A DNA stretch of 64,000 bases from Nostoc sp. LEGE 06077 (GTDB taxonomy: Bacteria; Cyanobacteriota; Cyanobacteriia; Cyanobacteriales; Nostocaceae), in contig NZ_JADEWI010000025.1 in assembly GCF_015207705.1 (NCBI RefSeq), positions 20,173-84,172 of the forward strand. The letters are read 5' to 3'. Under the pieces are notes generated by a model that was given only the letters and a program-made list of their open reading frames with translations, did not search any database and was not told the DNA's origin. Positions 8,529 through 15,478 of the stretch are shown here, piece by piece (position 1 is the stretch's first letter; each line of letters begins with the position of its first letter). The position numbers were made by a program, and so were the translations under genes.

Positions 8529-8542
8529 ATGTCCATAGTTAG
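8315..8542 (+). pseudogene. Possible relic of a GAF-domain sensor protein
   Basis: The frame reads FTRDRLEILQMLCFQSTIFLKN at about 8370-8437, close to the end of the GAF domain in large cyanobacterial Ser/Thr kinase-histidine kinase fusions, where a phrase such as FTxDRLEVLxxLxxQAAISLEN is usual. The rest of the frame has no recognisable domain, and the preceding open frame (8205-8390) is in another phase. I read it as decayed coding DNA, possibly from an earlier form of the neighbouring kinase. A chance match is not excluded. Confidence 0.35.
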
Positions 8543-10511
8543 CCTGAGAAAAATTCTGAACAAAAAAGAGATGCCGTCTCTACTTCAGAATTTAGCCAGC
8601 CAAATCAACAGCGCCATTGATATTGAACTGGTAGACGGCACGCAACTAATTAGTATTGGCGAACAAACTAGCAAAAACCGCTATCCCATTGAGGTGTCAG
8701 GAGAAAACATCGGTTGGGTAGTTGGGGAAGAACAGACAAACACAGTCGCAACCTTGCTCTCGTTGCTGGCCAAACAAGAAGCTGAGAAAAAAGAACTAGC
8801 GAAAGAATTACTAGAGCGATATCAGGAAATTGATTTGTTTCAGGATATCTCGACACAACTGACGACGAGTTTGGACACGCGACAGATTGCCCAACTCGTG
8901 CTTCAGGAAATGAGTCAATTGATTGAATCATCAGCGGGGGCGCTGATGCTTCTAAGTCCTGATGCTACTACCTTAGAAATCATTGCCGAATTTGGCCAGT
9001 TTTTTGATCACACTCAGCTGGCATCAGACAAAGGGATTATTGGCAACATTGTGCAATCTGGTCGTGCAGAACTCGTCAATGATGTGCAGGCTGATCCGCG
9101 ATTATGGGGAGAGAAAAATGTTCAGGCGCTGATTTGTGTACCATTACGAGCCAAAGAAAGAATACTAGGAGCGATCGCTATTGGCACAAACAAAATCGAC
9201 GCATATAAAGCCGAGCATCTCAAACTTGTGAGTATCTTTGCCTCCCAAACCGCCGTAGCCATTGAAAAAGCTGTGCTGTATGAGCAAAGCATTCAAGCAA
9301 CCGCCCAGGCAAAAGCCCAGACAGAAAAACTCCAACAGGCTTTGCAAGATTTGCAACTAGCACAAACCCAGTTAATCCAAAGCGAGAAAATGTCCAGCTT
9401 GGGACAACTCATTGCCGGAGTCGCCCACGAAATCAACAATCCAGTGAACTTTATTTGCGGTAATTTGCGCTGTGTGACCGAGTATGCCCAAGACTTGTTA
9501 CATCTGCTGCAAGAGTATCAGAAATGCTTACCTGTGACTCCGCCAGATTTGGAATCAGAGTTAGACAATATCGACGTGGAATTTATTATCGAGGATTTGC
9601 CCAAACTCCTAGATTCAATGAAACTAGGAAGCGATCGCATCGTCGAAATTGTCAAATCTCTGAAAAACTTCTCTCGTCACGACGAAGCCCAAATAAAAGC
9701 CGTCAACATCCACGATGGTATTGAAGGAACATTGATGATTTTACGCCATCGCCTTAAAGCGACTACACATCACCCAGAAATTGAAATCATTAAAGACTAT
9801 GCCAAAATTCCTCAAATCGAGTGCTATCCCGGACAATTAAATCAGGTGTTTATGAACATCCTGGTAAATGCCATTGATGCGTTAGAAGAGTCAATAGTCA
9901 ATAGTCCTGAACAAAGGACAAATGACAAAGGACAAATGACAAAACCTCAAATCACCATTCGCACCCAAAACCTAGACAATCAGTGGATTGTGATTCGCAT
10001 TGCTGACAACGGCTCCGGTATGCCGGAAGAAATTCTCCAACGCATCTATGATCCCTTTTTCACCACCAAAGAGATTGGTAAGGGAACTGGCTTGGGTATG
10101 GCCATCAGCCACCAAATTATTGTTGATAGACACCGAGGACTGCTCAAGTGCCGTTCTCAACCAGGTCAAGGAACAGAGTTTTGGATTCAGATTCCGGTGA
10201 ATTTTGCAGTAGAGGATGCTGAAGAAAGCCAGGATAGTCCAAGTTCTACCGTCGGAGGTATCGCCGCATCAGCCAATACATCTGATATGGAAGGCTTTAT
10301 TTGCTCCACAACCCCTATGCTCAAAGCAACGGAACTGCTAATCAGTCATAGTCAATTGCTCCGGCGACTTTCGCAGCAGAGTCCAGATGTTGGCACAGCT
10401 TCACCCGATCAAATTTATCAGATGTTTCAACGTCATCCAATTTTATTCAAGCTTTCCACCACCTTATTGTCCTGGTTTTGTTGTCCTAACCCCACTCAAA
10501 TCCACCATTAA
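8529..10511 (+). CDS. GAF-domain sensor histidine kinase
   Basis: A soluble sensor kinase of 660 residues from the ATG at 8529, chosen because a GAGG Shine-Dalgarno lies just before it. Domains: a short N-terminal region; GAF domain (about 100-250); a coiled coil rich in Gln/Lys; HisKA with H300 in VAHEINNPVNF; and HATPase_c with N-box NQVFMNILVNAIDAL, DNGSGM and GKGTGLGM. Between the N-box and G1, residues 454-472 are the in-frame translation of a heptamer repeat array. The last 100 residues (SQDSPSSTVGG onward) match no domain I know. It precedes a hybrid kinase by 30 bp, so the two probably form one signalling operon. The GAF ligand is unknown. Confidence 0.9.
   Translation: MSIVSLRKILNKKEMPSLLQNLASQINSAIDIELVDGTQLISIGEQTSKNRYPIEVSGENIGWVVGEEQTNTVATLLSLLAKQEAEKKELAKELLERYQEIDLFQDISTQLTTSLDTRQIAQLVLQEMSQLIESSAGALMLLSPDATTLEIIAEFGQFFDHTQLASDKGIIGNIVQSGRAELVNDVQADPRLWGEKNVQALICVPLRAKERILGAIAIGTNKIDAYKAEHLKLVSIFASQTAVAIEKAVLYEQSIQATAQAKAQTEKLQQALQDLQLAQTQLIQSEKMSSLGQLIAGVAHEINNPVNFICGNLRCVTEYAQDLLHLLQEYQKCLPVTPPDLESELDNIDVEFIIEDLPKLLDSMKLGSDRIVEIVKSLKNFSRHDEAQIKAVNIHDGIEGTLMILRHRLKATTHHPEIEIIKDYAKIPQIECYPGQLNQVFMNILVNAIDALEESIVNSPEQRTNDKGQMTKPQITIRTQNLDNQWIVIRIADNGSGMPEEILQRIYDPFFTTKEIGKGTGLGMAISHQIIVDRHRGLLKCRSQPGQGTEFWIQIPVNFAVEDAEESQDSPSSTVGGIAASANTSDMEGFICSTTPMLKATELLISHSQLLRRLSQQSPDVGTASPDQIYQMFQRHPILFKLSTTLLSWFCCPNPTQIHH
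9889..9944. repeat. STRR heptamer array inside a kinase gene
   Basis: TCAATAG twice, then GGACAAATGACAAA twice, read in frame through the ATP-binding domain. The same heptamers occur between genes in this window (around 4575 and 6690). Confidence 0.75.
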
Positions 10512-10541
10512 TCCAAAATCAATATCAGGAAACTATAAATT

Positions 10542-13500
10542 ATGTCTAGCCAACAACTTGACGAGTTTAACCGTCATCTTTTGGAAAAATGTCCCGTTGG
10601 TCTGGTACTGTGTCGCACAGATGGAACTCTGATTGAGATCAACCCTTTATATGCCGCCATTTTAGGGCGCTCTGTTTCCGAAACTCTTCACCTCAATTAC
10701 TGGCAAATTATTGCTCAAAACTACGTTACCGACCAGCAAATCATCATAGAACACCTAGAAAAAACTGGTTACTACAGGTCTGATGAGCAAGAATACATCC
10801 ACAAAAATGGACATTTGATTCCAGTAAAAATCTCCGCCGTCATGCTTGAAAAAGATGGGGAGAAGCTCATTTGGTCGAGTGTGGAGGATATTAGCGACCT
10901 GAAAAAAGCCCAGCAAGAACGCCAACAATCTGAAAAAAACTTAAAGCAGAGTGAAGCCCGATATCGCTCTTTGATTAAAACGAACACGCAAATTATCTGG
11001 GTGAGTTCACCAGAAGGAATTTGCTTTGAACTCACAGACTGGATAGCCTACACAGGACAAACTTTAGCGGAAGCTGAGAACGGAGGTTGGATTGATGCTG
11101 TTCATCCTGACGATCGCGGCTACACCGGAGAAGCTTGGGGTATTGCCGTAGCCAACCGTAGCCAATATCAAATTGAATACCGGATTCGGGGCAAAGATGG
11201 CAACTATCGCTACTTTTGGGTCTGGGGCGCTCCCGTGATTGAAGAGGATGGTAGTGTCGAAGAGTGGATTGGCACCTGTACAGATATTCACGATCGCAAA
11301 CTGGCAGAAGCCGAAAATCAACGTCTCAAAGAACGTTATCGCTCCTTAGTGGCTGCTACCTCCCAACTGGTTTGGGGCGCTACTCCTGAAGGAATGGCGA
11401 TCAGCAGTGAAATGCTCACTTGGATAGCTTATACAGGACAAAGTGAAGCTGAAGTTGAGGGTTGGGGCTGGATTGAGGCAGTTCATCCCGATGACCGCGA
11501 TCTCTCTGCCAAAGTTTGGAATGCCGCAGTGGCAAATCAAACTATCTATCAAACCGAATATCGACTGCGGAGTAAAGATGGTGATTATCGCCTATTCTCA
11601 GTTTGTGGCGCACCAGTCTTAGAAGCAGATGGTAGCATCCGCGAATGGATTGGAACTTGTATTGATATTCACGATCGCAAACTGGCAGAAGCCGAAAATC
11701 AACGTTTATTTGATATGTTGAATCATTCCAGTGATGCTATCATTGTCCGCGATATGAGCGATAGAATTTCTTACTGGAATCAAGGTGCTGAGAGGATTTA
11801 CCATTGGACGCGAGAGGAAGTTAAAGGCCAATACATTTACACATTTCTCAAAAAAATCTTTCCCAAACCCAAAGAAGAAATCATTGCAGAGTTATTACAC
11901 CAAGGTCATTGGGAAGGCGAAGTCCAGCACATTACTCATGATGAGAAACTGATTACTGTGCAGAGCCGATGGACGCTGCAACGGGATGTTTTTGGTCAAC
12001 CCTGCGCGGTATTGGAAATTAATACTGATATTACAGCCCGCAAACAAGCAGAAATTGCCCTCCGCCAACTCAATCAAGAACTAGAAGTCAGAGTTGCCGA
12101 ACGAACGGCAGCTTTACAAGATACCCTGGCAGAAGCTCAAGGGCTAAATGCGATTTTGGATAACTTAGCGGATGCTTTATTGGTAGTAGATACATCAGGA
12201 CAAATTACCCACTTCAATCCGGCTTTTTTAGCCATGCACGGATTGACGGAAACTGTTCTTAAAGGTCACTATCAAGAACTGCCGATCGCCGGTTTAGCAT
12301 ATTTGATTAAACAAACTCAATCCCATCCCCAAGAGGTATTTGCCGCCGAAATTGCATTGGTAAAAGAACGCATTGGTCAGGCTGTAGCCACAGCCATCTT
12401 TAAGCAAACAACTGTTAACGAACCTGCTACCTGCTTTGGTTCAGCACTTCTGATTCGGGATATCACAGCAGAAAAAGAAGTTGACAAAATGAAGACCGAC
12501 TTCATTTCCACAGTGTCTCATGAACTGCGGACACCTTTAACTTCTGTGCTGGGCTTCGCCTCCATCATTAAAGAAAAGCTGGAAACCGATGTGTTTCCAA
12601 TGCTAATTACCGAAGACCGCAAATTACAAAAAACAATTAAGCGGGTGAGTGACAACCTCAATATCATTGTGTCGGAAGCAGAAAGACTGACATCCTTGAT
12701 TAACGATGTTTTAGATATTGCCAAGATGGAAGCAGGGAAAGTGGAATGGCAGATGCAACCCCTTGACCCTGGTGAGTTACTAGATTGGGCAACTACTTCT
12801 ACAGCAGGATTGTTTGAAACCAATGGCCTGCAACTGGTCAGCGAAATTGATCCTGATGTAACTCAAATAGTGGGCGATCGCAACCGTCTATTGCAAGTCC
12901 TGATCAATCTAATTTCCAATGCTGTGAAATTTACCCAATCTGGCACTATTACTTGTCGTGTCAAACAACAAAACGACGGTGTATGCATTAGCGTTATCGA
13001 TACAGGTATTGGTATTGCACTAGAAGACCAGCCAAAAGTCTTCGAGAAATTCCGCCAAGTTGGTGACACCCTGACAGATAAACCTAAAGGTACAGGTTTA
13101 GGATTACCTATCTGTAAACAAATCGTTGAACATCATGGCGGCAGAATTTGGGTAGAAAGTGAACAAGGCAAAGGCAGCATCTTCTCGTTCTTGATGCCTG
13201 TGTACACCAAGGACGAAAAAAACAATGGACAAATCAATCTTGATGCCTTAGTCAAACAATTAAAAGAACACGTCATCACCACCAACACTGTGTTTAACGA
13301 AAACCATAAAACCATTTTGGTAGTTGACGATGATGCCAACATTCGAGAATTATTGCGACAGCAACTAGAAAACGAAGGCTACAAAGTTCGAGAAGCGAAA
13401 GATGGGATGGATGCAATTCATCAAATCAAAATTGCCCGGCCTGATCTGATTCTGCTAGATGTGATGATGCCCCAAATTAACGGCTTTGATGTGGCAGCCG

Positions 13501-13916
13501 TCCTCAAAAATGACCCCCACACAGCAGATATTCCCATCATCATTCTGTCAATTATTGAAAACAAAGAACGTGGTTATCACATCGGTATCGATCGCTATCT
13601 CACCAAGCCCATCAATACAGATCAACTCCGTAAAGAAATTGGCTCACTACTTTCTCAGGGTACTTCCAGTAAAAAGGTATTAGTGGTTGATAAAAATGCC
13701 TCAACTTTAAAAACATTATCAGATGTCTTGCAAACTCAAGGATATAACGTGATTGAAGCTTCAGATCCACAAGAATGTATTAACAAAGCTCGTTCAGCTA
13801 AACCTGACATGATTATCCTTGATTCAATTTTTTCCCATGAAACTGACTTGGTAAAAACCCTCCGGTTTGAAAAAGATTTAGAAAATGTACTTTTCATCAT
13901 GCTGTCTGATCGTTAA
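10542..13916 (+). CDS. Multi-PAS hybrid histidine kinase with two receiver domains
   Basis: A cytoplasmic 1124-residue phosphorelay protein. In order: PAS1 (about 10-130), PAS2 (145-255) and PAS3 (265-380), the last two near-copies with GWIDAVHPDDR and GWIEAVHPDDR followed by EWIGTCTDIHDRKLAEAENQR; PAS4 (385-505); PAS5 (525-635); HisKA with H660 in STVSHELRTPL; HATPase_c with NAVKF, DTGIGI and GTGLGLPI; REC1 with D973 in LLDVMMP; REC2 with D1094 in ILDSIFS. REC2 ends only 30 residues after its aspartate, so it lacks the last strand-helix pair and the conserved lysine. It lies 30 bp after the GAF kinase. The signal sensed is unknown. Confidence 0.92.
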   Translation: MSSQQLDEFNRHLLEKCPVGLVLCRTDGTLIEINPLYAAILGRSVSETLHLNYWQIIAQNYVTDQQIIIEHLEKTGYYRSDEQEYIHKNGHLIPVKISAVMLEKDGEKLIWSSVEDISDLKKAQQERQQSEKNLKQSEARYRSLIKTNTQIIWVSSPEGICFELTDWIAYTGQTLAEAENGGWIDAVHPDDRGYTGEAWGIAVANRSQYQIEYRIRGKDGNYRYFWVWGAPVIEEDGSVEEWIGTCTDIHDRKLAEAENQRLKERYRSLVAATSQLVWGATPEGMAISSEMLTWIAYTGQSEAEVEGWGWIEAVHPDDRDLSAKVWNAAVANQTIYQTEYRLRSKDGDYRLFSVCGAPVLEADGSIREWIGTCIDIHDRKLAEAENQRLFDMLNHSSDAIIVRDMSDRISYWNQGAERIYHWTREEVKGQYIYTFLKKIFPKPKEEIIAELLHQGHWEGEVQHITHDEKLITVQSRWTLQRDVFGQPCAVLEINTDITARKQAEIALRQLNQELEVRVAERTAALQDTLAEAQGLNAILDNLADALLVVDTSGQITHFNPAFLAMHGLTETVLKGHYQELPIAGLAYLIKQTQSHPQEVFAAEIALVKERIGQAVATAIFKQTTVNEPATCFGSALLIRDITAEKEVDKMKTDFISTVSHELRTPLTSVLGFASIIKEKLETDVFPMLITEDRKLQKTIKRVSDNLNIIVSEAERLTSLINDVLDIAKMEAGKVEWQMQPLDPGELLDWATTSTAGLFETNGLQLVSEIDPDVTQIVGDRNRLLQVLINLISNAVKFTQSGTITCRVKQQNDGVCISVIDTGIGIALEDQPKVFEKFRQVGDTLTDKPKGTGLGLPICKQIVEHHGGRIWVESEQGKGSIFSFLMPVYTKDEKNNGQINLDALVKQLKEHVITTNTVFNENHKTILVVDDDANIRELLRQQLENEGYKVREAKDGMDAIHQIKIARPDLILLDVMMPQINGFDVAAVLKNDPHTADIPIIILSIIENKERGYHIGIDRYLTKPINTDQLRKEIGSLLSQGTSSKKVLVVDKNASTLKTLSDVLQTQGYNVIEASDPQECINKARSAKPDMIILDSIFSHETDLVKTLRFEKDLENVLFIMLSDR

Positions 13917-14400
13917 TGAGGATAAAAGAGAGGCTAGTACCGCCGTGAAGTCAAAAGTCGAAAAGTTTGTATATCAAGGCTTGTGCCTGTTTGAAATGCT
14001 AGGTTTATTTACGCCGTGATTTACTAGATACTTGCGGCTAGGGACTAGGATTTTTACTTAAAATAGCAGGTTACAGGGTTAAAATTCTTTTGCTGTCTCA
14101 GTTTGATCATTTACCGATATCGTTACTACCTTGGTTGTTGCTATACTCAACATTTTCAAGTTTGCTATTCACACACAAGCCCATAACCAAACATAAAAAA
14201 CTTTCGTTTCTAGTCTATAGAGCATAGATTCACTAATCAAAAACCTCCCAAACCCTAGTAGGGAAGAGAGTAGCTCAACCCCCCTCTCCGACGCGGAGAG
14301 AAGTCGAGGGAGAGGTTCTTCCAGGATTACTAAATTGCTGTTCTAGTCTCTAATTTCCCTCTTTACACAAATAATTTTAAGAATCAAATCGGATTGTTAT
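13917..14400. other. Spacer with dispersed repeats
   Basis: No gene seen. It contains the second copy (about 14003-14030) of the motif also present at about 4406-4432. At about 14251-14325 there is a short internal copy of the CCCCTCTCCG-type MITE found complete at 15000-15200. A/T-rich DNA follows up to the response regulator. Confidence 0.55.
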
Positions 14401-14778
14401 ATGACTCAAAAAATTCTTATTGTTGACGATGAACCTAATATTGTGATTTTGTTAGAACAAGCTCTAGAAGCTTTAGAAGATGAAGGTGTAGAACTCCTCA
14501 CTGCGAGAAATGGAGAAGAAGCACTGGAAACTATTAAAACTGAAAAACCAAACTTAGTTTTTCTGGATGTGATGATGCCAAAAATGAATGGTTTAGAAGT
14601 TTGTCAGATAGTTAAACATGATCTACAAATGGATGAAGTTTACATTGTAATGTTGACAGCCAAGGGACAGGAATTTGATAAACAAAAAGGTATTGAAGTT
14701 GGTGCTGACTTATATCTGACTAAACCTTTTCGCCCTAAAGAAGTGTTGGAAAAATCAATGCAGGTATTAGGATTTTGA
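14401..14778 (+). CDS. Single-domain response regulator
   Basis: A stand-alone receiver domain of 125 residues. All phosphorylation residues are present: acidic pair in IVDDEPN (residues 9-11), phospho-acceptor D56 in LVFLDVMMP, T86 in IVMLTAKG, and K108 in YLTKPF. With no output domain it must act by protein contact, as a phosphorelay intermediate or motility-type regulator. It lies 485 bp downstream of the hybrid kinase on the same strand, which makes that kinase a plausible partner, but this is inference. The stop is followed in the same frame by a DUF433 relic. Confidence 0.93.
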   Translation: MTQKILIVDDEPNIVILLEQALEALEDEGVELLTARNGEEALETIKTEKPNLVFLDVMMPKMNGLEVCQIVKHDLQMDEVYIVMLTAKGQEFDKQKGIEVGADLYLTKPFRPKEVLEKSMQVLGF

Positions 14779-14781
14779 ATA

Positions 14782-14895
14782 AAAACTGTCATAAATTTGG
14801 TAGCTAATGGCAAACTTTTAGGGGAAATTTTAGAAGAATATCCTGATTTAGAGCCAGAGGATATCCGTCAATCTCTACTTTACGCATCGCCATAA
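14782..14895 (+). pseudogene. DUF433 (antitoxin-like) C-terminal relic
   Basis: Read in the frame of the preceding regulator after its TGA, the DNA gives KTVINLVANGKLLGEILEEY, then PDLEPEDIRQSLLYASP and a stop. EILEEYPDLEPEDIRQSL is the usual end of small DUF433 proteins, thought to be antitoxins of VapC-like pairs. No start codon or N-terminal half is present, so this is a fragment. The partner toxin is not seen nearby. Confidence 0.6.
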
Positions 14896-14999
14896 TTATC
14901 TCCCAATTCTCACAAGCGATCGCTACTCTCAAAACAAACCCGTTATACTCCACATATCGCCTGTGAATTTACTTGATGATGCTCCCCCTACACCTTCAT

Positions 15000-15200
15000 A
15001 ACGTGAGTTCGATGAATTTAAAAAACCCCTCTCCAAACCTCTCCCCTGCAAGGAGGAGCCACTGCGTTGCGCGGGTTCCCCGCGTTGTAGCAAGTGGCGT
15101 AGAGGCTTAAAAACCTTCATTTTTCGTTTTGAGCTTTCAAGATATTTAAGCCCCTCTCCGCGTCGGAGAGGGGTTGGGGAGAGGTCATCGAACTCACGTT
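15000..15200. mobile_element. MITE-like element with perfect 16-bp terminal inverted repeats
   Basis: The ends AACGTGAGTTCGATGA (15000-15015) and its exact complement (15185-15200) enclose 201 bp without coding capacity. The interior is CT-rich on one strand (CCCCTCTCCAAACCTCTCCCC) and ends with CGCGTCGGAGAGGGGTTGG. A second copy lies at about 46407-46610 and a short internal copy at about 14251-14325. A GC-rich palindrome is inserted in this copy at about 15054-15100. The absence of a transposase suggests non-autonomous spread. A clear target-site duplication cannot be seen. Confidence 0.7.
15054..15100. repeat. Palindrome nested in the MITE
   Basis: GAGCCACTGCGTTGCGCGGG pairs with the following CCGCGTTGTAGCAAGTGGC around a TTCC loop. 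The second MITE copy has no palindrome at this place, so it looks like a later insertion. Confidence 0.6.
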
Positions 15201-15234
15201 TCAAAACACCATCATTCGACCTCAGAACTAGAAG

Positions 15235-15423
15235 ATTCTCGTTTGCAGCAAGAACATTCTCACTTGAAACAGGAAAGTTCTCGTTTGAAACAGGAACATT
15301 CTCGTTTAGAACAAGAACGTTCTCACTGAAAACAAGAATACTTGAGTTGGAAACAGGAACATTCTCGTTTGCAACACGAAAGTTCGAGTTCTGAACATGA
15401 AACTTTGAGTTCAAAGCACGGAA
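15235..15423. repeat. 21-bp minisatellite, about nine units
   Basis: Nine consecutive diverged units based on ATTCTCGTTTGAAACAGGAA plus one base, each 21 bp. Because 21 is a multiple of three, frames stay open: the minus strand gives heptapeptides such as NENVPVS, SENVLVL, NENFPVS; the plus strand gives FSFETGT-like heptapeptides until a stop in the last units. It lies 55 bp downstream of the STAND gene on that gene's strand. I do not call a gene here. Confidence 0.75.
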
Positions 15424-15478
15424 CTTGGAGATAAAAGCTAGAGTGATGAGGTTGGGAAGGTAAATTTTCCTGTTCTCA

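Noticed and set aside
14929..15414. 161-codon minus-strand open frame
   Set aside because: It is made of the 21-bp minisatellite plus the MITE; openness follows from the repeat period and not from coding selection.
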